The notes under the pieces are model-generated. The model did no database searches and was not told the origin of the DNA. It saw nothing but the letters and a program-made list of their open reading frames with translations. Positions 1 to 13,070 of a DNA stretch of 64,000 nt are shown piece by piece. This stretch comes from Chaetoderma sp. LZ-2023a (taxonomy: Eukaryota > Mollusca > Caudofoveata > Chaetodermatida > Chaetodermatidae), in contig CM067372.1 of the NCBI GenBank assembly GCA_034401795.1, positions 38,221,494 to 38,285,493 of the forward strand. The letters are read 5' to 3'. Positions within the stretch are counted from its first letter, which is position 1. Each line of letters starts with the position of its first letter. Both the position numbers and the translations under genes were made by a program.

Positions 1-1290
1 GAGCATATATGTAATCATCGCTTTGTCCATCCCGTCCGTTCGACGTCTACAAGTTTATCCAGGCCATAGTTTCAAGACCGTTTCACATATATTCACCAAA
101 CTTGGTATGTGACTGCATCTTAGGGGAGAATGTGTGCAGTTTATGACAGCGTCGTCTTCTTCTGACTGACTTTTCACAGTTCATAGAACATTACCGAAAT
201 CTTTAGTCCTGCCTGTACCCTGTAGTTTCAAGAGGTTTTGCTATAGGGGAACTAAACTTGATAGGTGTATGCATATTAAGCAGGAGTGCACTGTACAAAA
301 AGTAGGTCACCATTATCTACTGTGACCTATTTTTCACAGTTCATTGAACATTATCAAAGTTTTTTATCGGGCTGTAGTTTCAAGCGTTCTTTATATACAG
401 GTACTAAACTTAGTATGTAGATCCGTCTTAGGGAGAAGGTGGGCAGTGTATGAAAGGTAGGTCAGTGTGACCTACTTTTTGCGGTTTATTGAGTATTCCA
501 TAAAATGTATGTCCAGGAGGGAGTGGAGGGATCAATTCAAAACTCATGCAATATAATCTATGGCAGGAGTTGAACCAAGTTTGTTCAACGGAACTGGATT
601 TGCCAAATAGTTCGTCGGCCATCTTGAATGACCTAGTTTTCGCGAAAACGACCGCTAAGCAGATCGGGTTGAAATATGGGAGATATGATTACGGATTATG
701 GGCCATTAAAGTTTGTTCACGGGAAGCTGATCCATCAAAAAATATGGCCGTCGTGGCACAATCTAAATGTAGGGTGTTTGGTGGCCATATTGGATTTTTT
801 TATTTGATGGATTTTGAGGCCGAAATGGGTTTTATGTGTTTATCAGGTGGTATTCTGATTGCAAATTTAGCATTTTCGAAACTGTCGGGTAAACAATTTG
901 GCAGCCATCTTGGATCATTTTCCCCCGAAAATTATCGATACTAAAGCAATGGGAAATTTAAAATGTCTTCTCGAGAACCACTGGGCCAATTTCAATTATA
1001 TTTGGCAGGAACAATCCTTAGGGCATAGAGATTCAAGTTTGTACAAACGAAGCTGATCAGCCAATTTGCCCAGCAGCCATCTTGGATTTTGGCCAATATT
1101 TAGACAAATCCTCTTGGGGCATCGACTCAAAACTCATTAAATATGATCATGGGGAAGAGCTGAATCAACTTTGTTCAAGGGAACTTGATTTGCCAAATAG
1201 TTCGGTGGCCATCTTGGATGACCTAGTTTTAAGGAAAATGACTTCTCCAGAACCGCTGGATGGATCGCGCAGATTTGGCAAATATGATTA
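1..1290. repeat. Diverged interspersed repeat with internal duplications
   Basis: The stretch repeats itself imperfectly. A motif like accaaacttggtatgt recurs near 97, 248 and 396, each time followed by a tract about a reporting cag/tatga and a gacctac-type run. A second unit of about 120 bp occurs near 541-660 and again near 1131-1250, sharing tttgccaaatagttcg and gatgacctagtttt. The open frames at 546-944 and 1082-1291 follow these two copies and look like by-products of the repeat rather than genes. The family is not identified. Confidence 0.5.
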
Positions 1291-2246
1291 GGGACTAAGG
1301 GCCATTATGTTCCATGGAGATATGTCAAAACAACATGTCCCCCATGAATCAAATCAAAATGTAGCTTTTTTGATGGACATCTGGTATTTTCTGTAAATTT
1401 CTGAGAAAATCATAAAAAGACAACTTATTAACCATGGCCAATTTTAGTCAAACTTGACTAACCCGTCTTCACAGAGATTTGATTGGTAAATTTTTCCAGT
1501 GGTCATCTCGTTTTGTTCATTTGTACCAGTAGGCAATAATTGCAGGTTTAATGAAGCTGTAAGGCGCGTGTATGCGTATTCTACAAGCAAAACGTGAATA
1601 GTCGACCTACATTTTCTAATGCCCAATGCATAGAATAGTGCTATGGAACTGGCGTAGGTGTGTACAGTATCACGTAAAATCGCGGAAATCACCCTGGACT
1701 TTAAAATAAGCCGCCAGCGTATTACAATTGTACCATAATAGCAACGGACACTGTGGCGGATTGGCCCTGGGGCGAACGCCCTTTGACGGGATTGTTTTCC
1801 ACTTCCAATCGCGTAAATACTCTTGAATTCTCTTATTCTAGCGCACAAATATCTTCATATGATTCAATATCAAGTGTCACCAAGAAGTTGATACATGAGA
1901 ACACGCTAAAACACGCGAGTAGGAGAAGAAAAATGTGTAACGTAACATTCACAAACTCGTCCCTGTCACGAGCGATTTGCTTATGGGTTGTGAAATACTT
2001 TGCGATGGGGGGGAAGCCCTTCTTATTGAATGGCTATTCCACCATTTCACGAGGCACAACCTACGCATTTAAAAATTAACTCATCTATAGTTTTTCTGCA
2101 CAATTCAATTTCAATGATAAGGTCGCTCAACATGGAAAATAATTTCATATTCCATTAGATTGCAGAAAAATACACTAAATACACCTGGAATATTGTAAAT
2201 TTGCTATTATTTTTCATTTAAGACTACTTGGTGTGACATAGTACCT
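1291..2246. other. No recognised feature
   Basis: Opposing open frames of 108-134 codons overlap near 1444-2079 on both strands. Neither shows a recognisable domain. Nothing else is seen before the miniature element at 2247. Confidence 0.4.
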
Positions 2247-2469
2247 TTAACACTTATATCAGCTAAAAATGGCTTCTGCAGTGGTCTTGAGAAACGTCCA
2301 TTTGGAGACCAAGAGAAACCTGTTTTTGAAAATTTACCACTGGAATGACTGGCTCGATAACCGAGCCAGTCATTCAAGTGGTAAAGTTTCAAAAATAGTC
2401 TTCTTGGTCTGCAAATTGACATTTTCTTTAAGAAAATAGAAATTTTTTTAAAACAGATTTACGGCTTAA
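2247..2469. mobile_element. TTAA-bounded miniature element (piggyBac-like MITE), copy 1
   Basis: Starts at TTAACACTT and ends at GGCTTAA. The centre is a palindrome around gaatgactggctcgat / accgagccagtcattc. Flanking arms contain gtccatttgg and a matching caaattgacattttc on the far side. The same layout recurs at 5019, 6177 and 26831. TTAA ends and the AACCCTTT-like termini of the better copies suggest a piggyBac-type source; no transposase is present. Confidence 0.55.
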
Positions 2470-2477
2470 AGGAATAA

Positions 2478-2699
<222 letters not shown>

Positions 2700-2804
2700 T
2701 GACTCCTGTCATAGGAGAGATGAACTCACTACACGTACATGCTGCAATACACTGCATTGAAGCACGATGGTATAAGTTAACTGGTTCCTATCAATAAAGG
2801 GAGT

Positions 2805-3160
2805 CATTTCTATGCTTCGCCCATTTTAGCTAAGCTCCACCAATGGAAGAATCAAGTTTTAACTATTCCCCGCCCATCTCTAGATTAGCTCCACCCACAC
2901 TTCGTCTGTGTTGGCATCAATTAATCCCTGCACTCTGAATCTCAACAAAGTGAGCGGATGCTTAGCCAGCAACAGCGCCCAGTCAAATTAATTTCAAACT
3001 ATTCATCAGAATGTTTATTAAATAGTAAAGATATACAATTCGTACAACTTTAACAAGCTATTAAGCTTTTATGACAGACTAAATCGTGTAATTCATGACG
3101 TAATTGCTTATGACGTCTGCCTACATGTAACGTAGTTGATTATGATGTCGTATGATTGAC
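2805..3160 (-). mobile_element. Palindromic MITE, copy P1 (reverse)
   Basis: Shows the family landmarks in reverse order: cgcccattttagctaagctc, a cccacacttcgtctgtgtt block, the core caacagcgcccagtcaaatt, gtttattaaatagtaaag, tacaattcgtacaa and degenerate tgacgt motifs. The left arm of the core palindrome is largely missing. Boundaries are approximate. Confidence 0.6.
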
Positions 3161-3204
3161 TAACAAGCTTACGCTGTTGATCGCTAACCGAGATAATAGA
3201 TAAC

Positions 3205-3313
3205 TGAGCCAGTCATTGCGATGATAAATTGTCAAAAATAGTCTTCTCTTGGTCTGCAAATGAAGATTTTATATGATAAAATTGAAATTTTCTTGAACAA
3301 ATTCGGAGGTTAA
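3205..3313. mobile_element. Truncated TTAA-bounded miniature element
   Basis: Only the right half is present: gagccagtcatt, then gtcttctcttggtctgcaaa and an end at ggaggTTAA. It matches the right halves of the copies at 2247 and 26831. Confidence 0.5.
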
Positions 3314-3734
3314 GGTTTACGTTTACCATTAAATAGAGAAACATTTGCAAGGGATGTAAGATAGTTGTTTATTTCTGCAATTTACTCGGCATGTAATGTC
3401 CTAACTCCGTATTCATTGTAACTGTTAGACGCGGTATTATTTGAGTCCCTGTCTGCGCGTACAACTGATCCTTTAATCGACAGCTTTAGAGGTGTAAGCA
3501 CGTCGGATCTATTCGCGGCCGCAGCTCAACAGCTCATTTCAGTGCTATTCAATGAGATAGTGTATTCAATTCTAAGAGGAATATTCAATGAGATAGTGTA
3601 TTAAATTCTAAGAGGAAATGTAAGAACCCACACACAAATCCACACCACACAGTGTACATGTAGAGCAAGATCATGTTTAACTTATTTTCATCGCTAGTAC
3701 AATCATACCCTAAAAAATTTGTTAATTTCTATAA

Positions 3735-3905
<171 letters not shown>

Positions 3906-3957
3906 TAAGTATACTTCTATGCTATCATCTATAATTTTGTGCCTGCTAGATATATCT

Positions 3958-3963
3958 CGTGTG

Positions 3964-4006
<43 letters not shown>

Positions 4007-4030
4007 ATGAGTGCGTGCGTGCGTGCGTGA
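3958..4030. repeat. (GT)n then (GCGT)n microsatellite
   Basis: A gtgtgt run passes into gcgtgcgt repeats inside the last PP2A intron (3905-4323). A second short (tg)n run lies at about 4264-4282. Confidence 0.95.
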
Positions 4031-4252
4031 GCGAGCATGTGGTGTGGGTGATCATGCCTTTTGCAAGTAATTTGTATATTCACTAATTATTAGACTCGGT
4101 CCAGGGTTCGTATGGATTATTAACATCCTGGAAAGTCATGATCAGATCATTTATGTTGTCTAGGTTGAGTTATGCTGTCATCATGCGGTGTTGGTGACCA
4201 CATCTTTTATCTTGTCTAGGTTTATCTAGATGGTGTGTTTAGAGGGTGCTGA

Positions 4253-4396
<144 letters not shown>

Positions 4397-5018
4397 ATTT
4401 CTTACATCCTCCACACACTCCTAGACTGTATCTCTTTGCTCAGTGTCACCTCTATTGTCACACCATATTACTGTGCATTGTACCACACTGCTTCTGTCAA
4501 AATTCTCATTCAACCCATGGACTGCGAGAAATACTGCGGTTGCATTCAGTTTCCTACTGCATCATTTATCAGGTCTCGATGCTGAAAATGGTGTACAGCT
4601 TTACGCATCGTTGAAATATACACCAGTCTATGTTCCAGTAGTTAGTATAGATTTGGACTTGTTTTTTAAGAGTTACTAAAACATTAAATGTTTAATAATA
4701 ATAATAATAATAATAATAATTGATTTTCGTTTAAATTATTTCACTCATACATGCATTATATAAGTATGACACAGTATGTTTATTTGCATAAAGTCCTTAT
4801 TTATTTATTATGTAATTACCATTACAGTGTTAATTCAAGTCTGATATCTGATATAAAATCTTTGCTATGTACACGCACCATTAATATATATGTATGTATG
4901 TTCACACAGCATATAAGTGCTGCTGTTCTGGTGTTTATAATAAAAGGATATATGTACTTCACTGAGTATAATGCACATGCTAATTTGAACATTAATGACA
5001 TACTTGGATATATTGTAT
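4397..5018 (+). other. PP2A 3' UTR and downstream AT-rich DNA
   Basis: Directly follows the stop codon. It contains an (aat)n run at about 4694-4721 and an aataaa-type hexamer near 4938. I cannot tell which, if either, is the true polyadenylation region. Open frames here on both strands are short and lack recognisable domains. Confidence 0.45.
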
Positions 5019-5252
5019 TTAACCCTTTCATGGCAAAAATTACCTCTGCAGCGCTCTTGATGAATGTCCATTTGCAGGCCAAGAAAATTGTATATTTTGA
5101 AAAATTACGACTAATGACTGGCTCGGTAAGAGCCAGTCATTCTAGTGATAAATTTGTTTAAATAGTGTTCTCTTGCCTTGTAAACATTTGGACATTCGAA
5201 AAAGCCGATATTTAGATTTTCTTGATGATAAATTAAGTGATTAAAGGGTTAA
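5019..5252. mobile_element. TTAA-bounded miniature element, copy 2
   Basis: The clearest copy: begins TTAACCCTTTCATGG and ends ATTAAAGGGTTAA, giving a terminal inverted repeat of about 10 bp within duplicated TTAA. The core palindrome is actggctcggtaagagccagt. The arms carry the shared gtccatttgcaggccaag. Confidence 0.7.
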
Positions 5253-5570
5253 GTGGCATGAGTTTGATGCTATGTGCAGATTTTCTTATGTGTATAAAAT
5301 GACATTCACTCAATATATAACCATCATCAGGTTATTGTTATCAAATTAGATTCAGAATTCATATAATTTCTCTTATGTAATGCCCGTCATTCTTGCTTTC
5401 TGTAGGCCAACTATAGGCCTACCTACATATAATACACAACGAATACAAGTACAGTCTTTAAGTCAACTAGAGTCCCTTTATCAAAAATCATTATACTTAC
5501 CAAAGAACTTGCACAATCATATTTTATATCAACCTGTCTAGTTAATAGTTATAATTAACCACCTCAGCGT

Positions 5571-5596
5571 ACTACTACTACTACTGCTGCTGCTAC

Positions 5597-5642
<46 letters not shown>
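5571..5642. repeat. (CTA)n / (CTG)n trinucleotide repeat
   Basis: About 70 bp of cta/act triplets interrupted by a short ctg tract. Confidence 0.95.
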
Positions 5643-5644
<2 letters not shown>

Positions 5645-6176
5645 GCACAGTAATTGGCTGTAACTAAGGATGAATGAATGTTTGAATGATAGTAGATTAG
5701 CTTAAAGGTTTCAAAAGGCCTTTATTCTAACCTTGTGCCCGAATGATGGCATCTGTTGTGTTTGCCATTCTGAATGTTATTAGAATGATGTTTTTGTCCT
5801 CGTCACCACACAGTTCACATGTATAGATTAATGAAGCTCATCATCGGTAGCATTGCTAGATGTTACTGTATGTTGTACATGTGTAAGTAATCTTTTTAGG
5901 GTGGGATTATAATAATAGAAATCATAACGTAATATAACAATTTCTTGTAACCTTTGCCTAATCGATATGCTTTTGTGGCGAGTAAATATACCTATTTACA
6001 GATATGGAAAATGTTTTTGAAAACTTTTTGCTTGTAGGAAATGGCTCTTAAAGAGTCATATATAGATATCTAATTATCGGTGAACAGGTTTCAAAATTAC
6101 ATTTTTCTTTTCCTATATATAAAATGATGTTTAAACATGTAATGATGAGTCTACTTCATTAGCATTTATGGTTATA
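5643..6176. other. No recognised feature
   Basis: AT-rich non-coding sequence. I see no long frame or clear repeat. Confidence 0.4.
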
Positions 6177-6415
6177 TTAACACTTACACTCAAGTCAGCC
6201 AAAAAGGCTTCAGAAGTAATGTTGAGAAATGTCCATTTGCAGGCCACGAGTAGGCTGTTTTGAAAATCTACAACTGGAATGATTGGCTCAGTAACTGAGC
6301 CAGTCATTCCAGTGGTAAGGCTACAAACATACCCTTCTCACGGTTTGCAAATGGACATTTTCTATGAGAAAACGGAAGATTTCTCTTGAATAAATTTCAG
6401 GGTTAATGGCTACCT
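6177..6415. mobile_element. TTAA-bounded miniature element, copy 3
   Basis: Begins TTAACACTTACACTCAAG and ends CAGGGTTAA. The core palindrome is gattggctcagtaactgagccagtcat, with gtccatttgcaggccacg on the left and gcaaatggacattttc on the right. Confidence 0.65.
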
Positions 6416-6750
6416 GGTATCACATTAATGTTACCTCTGTAATGTTTAAATCTGGTCAAGAGAATTAAAATATATGCTCTTTCAATGTTCATTTGCATTA
6501 AAATATCTGCTCTTTCAATGTCCATTTGCATTAAAATATCTGCTCTTTCAATGTCCATTTGCATTAAAATATCTGCTCTTTCAATGTCTATTTGCATTAA
6601 AATATCTGCTCTTTCAATGTCCATTTGCAGGCCAAGAATAGACTATATTTTGAAAATTTACCACAGGAATGACATGCTTGGTTATCAGGCCAGGTAGTCT
6701 AGTGGTATATTTTCAAAAATAGTCTGATCTGCAAGTGAACTTTGCACAGG
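6416..6750. mobile_element. TTAA-type miniature element, copy 4, swollen by a 33-bp minisatellite
   Basis: Abuts the previous copy. The right part (about 6620-6745) has the usual gtccatttgcaggccaag, a degraded core palindrome and caaaaatagtctgatctgcaa. The left part is replaced by tandem repeats of a 33-bp unit that itself contains catttgca from the element. Confidence 0.5.
6470..6632. repeat. 33-bp minisatellite, about five units
   Basis: Unit catttgcattaaaatatctg followed by ctctttcaatgtc. Five near-identical copies. Because 33 is a multiple of three, open frames of 70 codons appear on both strands here; they are not genes. Confidence 0.95.
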
Positions 6751-7974
6751 ACTATTGCAGCCATAAGCCTATTTTGGCTGGCTTTACCATTACAGGATGA
6801 GTTGTTACAGCAGTAGGTATATATCAGAAGAGCTGCATTACATTTTGACCGGAATCTTTGTGTCATAGGCAGCAACAGCTTGCAGCCAGCTACATTGTGT
6901 TTTCTTTATATGAACACCATTTGTCAGATGAAATGGATATGAAATTTAGTAATATGACTTGAATGGTCTGAAAAATAGCATGTTGAAATTTGAACAGCAC
7001 TTGAAAGTTTTAATTATATTTCAATTTGTATATGTGTACCTGGCCTACTAACACTAATAACCATAATAATATTTAGTAAACCTGTTATAACATAATATAT
7101 ATACTGGTTACTATTTGCAGGAGTGAACTAGATGTATATAAATTTACGAAAATATATTATGTATAATAATAATAACAACAAATATTAACGGTAACTCACT
7201 GTTGACATTTATACTTAGGTAATAATACTAGCACTGATAAATGTATTTAAAAATGAAATATTCTTAAAGAAAATATATACCGTTATTTTGTAGAAAGCGT
7301 CCCCCGTTGTCATGCAGAATATTATTGTTATTATTATTTCTATTAAAGGTGCCCATATTTACGTAGCAGACTATTTATGTCATTTACCTTAATGAATTTC
7401 AAGTCAATTCATGTATCATTATAATTTTAATCAGCCACGAACTGAATGACTACTCTGTATAGACATTTTCACCACGAGAAACAACCGAGTGGAATTTGCA
7501 GTTGTCATTTTTAAAATTGTGCACAATATTTGGAAAATGGAGACTGAAAGATGCCTACCTGAAACAACTGTAAGCAAATGTTATCAATAATTGTCATTTG
7601 ATTTTATGGTCGACAAGGGATATTAGGATCCATCTATATGTGAATTTTGGCATCTGCCTTGAAAAGCCTTGAATTGGACAGGTACTCGAAAATTGAATTA
7701 ATGTTGAAACTAACATCTTCATCTGTTTGTGGCTATTGTTTATCATTCAAAATGCAATCAACCTCTTCTCAGAGCATCTAATTTCCTATATTGGCTGTTT
7801 AGACATTAATGGCTGTATGATTCACATTAGTCGTCACTGCAGGCTACATGTAATTTTGTGGCTTCACTAAGCTGTCTATAGAACCCTGTATAGGTCATTA
7901 AAACTGTAGGATGTTTCCAAGTGATAGTGGTTCATTAAGCCAGATGGTGCAGTCGGTCATAATAAAAACACCAA
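6751..7974. other. No recognised feature
   Basis: AT-rich sequence without a frame, array or element that I can support. Confidence 0.4.
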
Positions 7975-8165
7975 GGCGCGGTGGGCGAGTGGTTTAGGGA
8001 CTTGAGCTCGTAAATCTAGGTTTGTAGGTTCGTCTCCCCACCAGTCCACCACGCTGTGTCTTGGAGCAGGTCACTTAACTCGATGCTGCTCCAGTCAGTA
8101 TGTTGTAAATTGATTTTAACGTTAAAATTTCGGTGTCGATTTTAAGACGGCTATAAAGGAAAGCT
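7975..8165 (+). mobile_element. tRNA-derived SINE
   Basis: The head ggcgcggtgggcgagtggtt carries an A-box-like tgggcgagtgg. It is followed about 40 bp later by a B-box-like ggttcgtctcc, the spacing of a tRNA promoter for RNA polymerase III. The tRNA-like region is of the Ser/Leu sort. Downstream, tgtcttggagcaggtcactt and gctgctccagtca resemble the conserved central domain of widespread animal SINEs. The tail boundary is approximate and no target duplication was identified. Confidence 0.7.
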
Positions 8166-8358
8166 GTTCAATATTTTGAAAATAATTTGACTGGGATAAC
8201 TTCCGCTGAAAATTAACATAACTAGTAAATGTGTATGACAATTCATTCCCTTCCTATATTACCTATCCTCATATGGATATTGTGACTAAATTAATCTTGC
8301 ATAATATTTTAGTAGTCTCTGATCACTTTGATGCACTGTTTGTGTCAGTTAACCATGG

Positions 8359-8707
8359 ACCTTTCCAGAGTATTGACGTCATAATCAGTGAAGCGACGTG
8401 TAGGATGACGTCATAATCATTACGTTAAAAATGATTCTATACTGACCATTTTTAACTATTAATAGTCTGATACATAAGAATTGTATGTCTACTATTTAAT
8501 AAACATGCTGTTGAATATTTTGATACTAATTTACCTGGGCGCTGTTGCTGCCATAGGCAGCAATAGCACCCAGTCAAATTAGTTTCAAAATATTCAACAG
8601 CTTACCTGTATAGTTTTCTGGAAATTGAGAGTTCAGAGATCGATTGATCCCGACATAAGCGAGGTGTGGTTAGAGATGGGCGGGGCATAGCTTAAAAATG
8701 AAAAGGT
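8359..8707 (+). mobile_element. Palindromic MITE, copy P2
   Basis: Begins acctttccagagtattgacg and ends gcttaaaaatgaaaaggt, so the ends form short inverted repeats. Contains two tgacgtca sites near 8375 and 8407. The central stem is ctgggcgctgttgctgcc / ggcagcaatagcacccag, with gttgaatattttg and caaaatattcaac as outer arms. Confidence 0.75.
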
Positions 8708-10070
8708 CCGTTATGTGTTAATAAAATACTATAGTTTGCTGCTTCTGTATATTTACTATCATCTGGTAGACCGACAATTTACCTGTATTCCTGCTCACCA
8801 AACAGACAGCTATCTTTTGTAGTTTTATACGCTACCTTACATGGGGCCTACTTTAGTTTATCTAGTATTTCTGTTGTAAGTTCCAATTTTAACCGTATGT
8901 TGTTAATAGTGGATGAAAGCAGAAGAGGGGTTAACACAGAAATGTATTTTCAAAATAATCTGTATTATAATTATTATGATATTGTGTTAAGTTGTTGCCT
9001 AAATACATGTGATTGTACAATTCCCATTTAGCATGTTATGTGTTCCTTCATAGTGCTAGTGTTTGCAGGTAGTTAAGATTAAAACTTGATCAAGTCTATA
9101 GTAATGGAGGCGTGTGAGGATGAAGTGAGACAGGTATTTGTGTTTCCGACGATGGTCAACGATTCGTTTTGATTTTAACCATTTGCTTTGGCTCATATTT
9201 CAGGATTAGTTAAGGGAAAGGATCAGGGAACTAACATGTGCTCTTGAATGATGGCTTTATATAATAATCAACCTATAGCCACCAGTGAAATACAGATATA
9301 AAACAGAATAATTAGAAAAAAAGCAGCTAAATACCATTTATGGCATTCTGGCAGGAACCAATTAGTGACGAAGTTGAACCCATGCTGTAGTGTATGCTGA
9401 GAGAATAAATAGCCGTTATAGCCGGTCATATAAGCTCAGTTATATTCGCGCTTAGCTGATTATCCACTGAGTCCTACACGTAAAATAGTGTGTAGTTTTA
9501 AAACAATTTGACTGAAAGCCATTGTTTCCAGTCACACGAATGTCAAAATATTCAGTAGGCATCATATTGCGACCTTGGAAACCAGCAGTGTATTTTGAAA
9601 TTATTTTGACTGAAACTTGGTGCTTCCACCAGAAAAAGTAACTCAAATATATCCTTTCAAAAGAATTAGCAGTAGCGAGTTAATCACTCTACATAGGCGC
9701 CTATAGAGAATACTATTCATACCGCTTAAAAAACTATATTCAGGTGTGCTTTCGTTATATTCAGGTAGGCCTATGCTGTATACCTGCACACAGTTGACAC
9801 ACGATTGAGTGAAAAGCACCAACCTGGTCTCTAATCGGCTTCCAGTTAAGCGCTCCTAGATTTGATAAATTAATTTGCGCAAATAATCCCAATTCATTTC
9901 CATTTTTACTGATAGTAGTTTATTTAATATTGTATGAAATTACCAATGAACATCATTTGTTATTTCCATTTTCCATTCCTATAAACATATGGTAGCCTAA
10001 TTTGGATAAATAATTGAAATCTAGATGCTACGTATATGGAGGCAAATGGTTGAGTGGAAAGTTGTTATAT
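8708..10070. other. Non-coding; relics of the palindromic element
   Basis: At about 9492-9610 the phrases aaaacaatttgactgaaa and gaaattattttgactgaaac, with caaaatattcagtagg between them, look like decayed core arms of the palindromic MITE. The rest shows nothing recognisable. Confidence 0.35.
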
Positions 10071-10074
10071 TTTT

Positions 10075-10260
10075 GGCTCACTTAGCCAGAATGGCCAAGT
10101 GAGCTTATGCCATGGCGACCGACCATCCATCCCTTGCCCATTTGTCTGTCCATCAAGCTTTTCTTTAAACAATTCTGGAATCCCCCCCCCCCCCTTCAAT
10201 CGAATGGATTGGGATCATGTGATACCCTGATGGCAAACATCCATTGATAAGTATTCCAAA
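10075..10260. mobile_element. Interspersed repeat of the ggctcacttagcc type
   Basis: Reads ggctcacttagccagaatgg, then ccaagtgagcttatgccatg, repeated ccatcc/gtcc motifs and a poly-C run near 10182. I associate this block with a repeat common in mollusc and other marine-invertebrate sequences; that is recollection, not a search. The ctcacttag / ccaagtgag pair forms a short hairpin. Confidence 0.45.
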
Positions 10261-11514
10261 TTGTCCTTAGTTGTTGGTTCATATTCATACCGGCACGTGT
10301 GCATTAATTCATGCTGTAATATTCTTGACAAGTTAACTGGTCTGCAAAATTCATATGCAAGTCATTGAACAACACAGTCAGCACTAGGTATGCCCCATTT
10401 CCCTTAATCATTTCAGGTATACGGGTGCGAATATAGGTTTGTTTCTTGACATACTCTATAGTGTTGTACACCTATTTGTATTCTCTGCCCTTCATCTACC
10501 GCAACTAGTGAAATTTCCACAAAAATGTTCCACCTGAGCTCCGTTGCATTAAAGCAGAAACGGAAATGGGTAAAATCACACCAAATGATGCTTTTATATA
10601 ATTTTGATGAAATAAAATATATTTGCATATTTTTGAATTCATAAAAAGTAGATATCACCACGGAAGGGTATTTTCTTCCATTTCCCATGAGAACATGTGA
10701 GAAATATAATCGCTTGAAATTAGTGGCTTAATCTGACCTAATGTCGCTCTTCATAACTTTATTAGATGCCAGTTTTGTCTATTAGATTCATCTATTGTGA
10801 AAACATTACGTGTTCTGAATCCATGTGGGTAACGATTCATGCGATGGCATCATACTGTAATTTTATGGGGTTTCAAGTCTTCATTTAACAGTGATAGACT
10901 CCGCAAAGAAATTTCAAATTCTTTTTATTTTATGAAATATGAAAACTTATTTTAAACATTTTACTTGAAATCTAATTCTCTTTTATGATCTTTAAGCACC
11001 AACTGATTTCTTTCACACCAAAATCAATATGATGCATTTGCAATATGTCTGAGAGTGGGCAAAAATACATGAAATCTCCAGAACATAGCTAAGCCATTTT
11101 CGGTAGCATTGTCTAGCTTCATTTTACTCTTTAGATTCATTGTGTAAGTTTGTCATGAGGACTAAGGTACATATCCCTTGTGTCAAAAGCAATATGGTGA
11201 GAGTATAAGTGATGAGGATGTATTAGTAATGCGTATTATTCTGAATCCCGTCTTTACCACTGAATTCAGCACCTCTTGACTGATCAGGCTCCATGTGTTT
11301 GAGTTCATAGTACTCTTTGTTTGACTATGAAATACGCTTGTGGAATTCACTCAATACTTCAGCTAACAGTTGGTTTACATATCCGCAGCATACTCTGTGT
11401 CCCAACTTTAGTAATTGTAATGTTCATACTTCATTCATGCCATTAAGAATGGCAACAGCACCCGAAAGCGAATATAAATAATGATGGTTTAGAGAAATTG
11501 TCTAAAAATATAGT
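10261..11514. other. No recognised feature
   Basis: AT-rich. The 91-codon antisense frame at 10413-10688 has no recognisable domain and I do not call it. Confidence 0.4.
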
Positions 11515-12340
11515 AAGCGGATTTCACAAAGCATATTTGCTTACGCTAGAGATTTGCTCAACTGAGCAAATATTTTTTTATGCTTTAAGTGGCTTTTCGA
11601 ATGAAAGTCACATTTTGATTGGTAAAATATTAACCACAGATGTGTGAATCGGAGCCTACCATCTCAATGATATTTGTCCAACTTTTTAAGGGAGGTAATT
11701 CAACCAAAATCAATGTTTTCATTTAAATTTTTAGCTTAAATTTACTAGGTTTCTAATATTTAGAAACAGACCATACATATTTAAAGGAACATGGCCCTCC
11801 AGTTCTTATTAGAGGTAAAAAAAAGTATTTTGTGTATAGTCCTATAAGAAAAAAATCACTTAGCAGCTTGTCCCATAATGAATCACAGGCTTTGGTATAT
11901 GGCCTTTATACGGTAGGGCCAATTTGTATTATTTTGTGTTTACCTTTTGACTGCCTTGTTAACACATTGTTGTTTGTTGTTCAAAACAACCTGTTATGAT
12001 GGGCAGATAAAGAACATTCATATACCTAGCATCCTCACATAAGTCAGTAAAATCAACAGCTTTAATCTTTGTCAAATCTAAGGGGCTATTTAGGTCTTTA
12101 AATACCATTTTCATGAATAAAACTATTCACGTTACATGCTTATTGATGAAAGTTGTGGTTTGTGGTTCAATTCATCGCTAAGAAATTTGCTAACTTTTCT
12201 AAGCAATCTAAGAGCTGGCTTAGAAAAGTTAGCAAATTTCTAGGAATTCTAAGCAATTTTCTTTGAAGAATCCTAACCAAATGTTTTATGAAATCCTCTT
12301 AGGCTGTATGAGCAGATTTCTAAGCTATGAAATCCACCCC
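11515..12340. mobile_element. Putative non-autonomous element with imperfect inverted ends
   Basis: The left end, ggatttcacaaagcatattt with nearby gatttgctc, pairs with gagcagatttctaagctatg and gaaatccacccc at the right. Near the right end there is a perfect 24-bp stem (12181-12204 with 12218-12241) and a 13-nt loop. No transposase frame is present. The ends are approximate. Confidence 0.45.
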
Positions 12341-13070
12341 AGGCTGAGAGTGAAGAACTATCTGGAAGGGGATTTTAGTTGAGCTTGAGTTTTGGCTACC
12401 AGGATCATCACTGATGAAAAATCTTTGGTACAATACCGAGACACCTCTTGTGTTTACCAAATATGGTCATGTTATTGTCAGTGGGTCAACACACAACTTT
12501 AGCTTTATAAACTTGTCATAGTATCTCATTTATGCCATTTTAGCCTCAATATCTGTTAATATTTCTGACAGAGATAGAGCCACAGGATAATTTGAAACCA
12601 TAATAGTTATTCAATTGTATAACATTATTGTGCTCAGAAATAATAGACAGAGGAAAAATGTTGTGGATATGTTGATATAAGGTAGTTTGTTGCAACTTTA
12701 AAATCTGTTTGCTGACCCACCGACTGCCTTTAACAGGTGACTGGGCAGCATGAATTGACCAAATATGAACATTGGTGATGGTTTTCTAGCAATTCGTCAA
12801 TGAATAAGTACATCATAGACCGGGGATAGCGGCATACTTCACCATTGGAAAGGACTAGAGACACTGGGGAGCCTACAAGATAGTGACCATCTGTAATGTG
12901 TGTAACAAACACATAGTTCATGCTGATGGTAAGAAAAATATTGTCCGAGCTCATTGGCTTTTACAGTGATGTGACTTGGAATGCATGCAATCTTGGTGTG
13001 CGTCTCAACATGAAAACGATCACTATGACAGTTGCATTCCATTATCTCCAGCATTATGATCCATATCATC
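12341..13070. other. No recognised feature
   Basis: Short overlapping frames on both strands between 12730 and 13100 have no recognisable content. The big array begins at the end of this stretch. Confidence 0.4.

Noticed and set aside
6403..6697. Repeat proteins MDIERADILMQ (-) and MSICIKISAL (+)
   Set aside because: Both are read from the 33-bp minisatellite inside a MITE.
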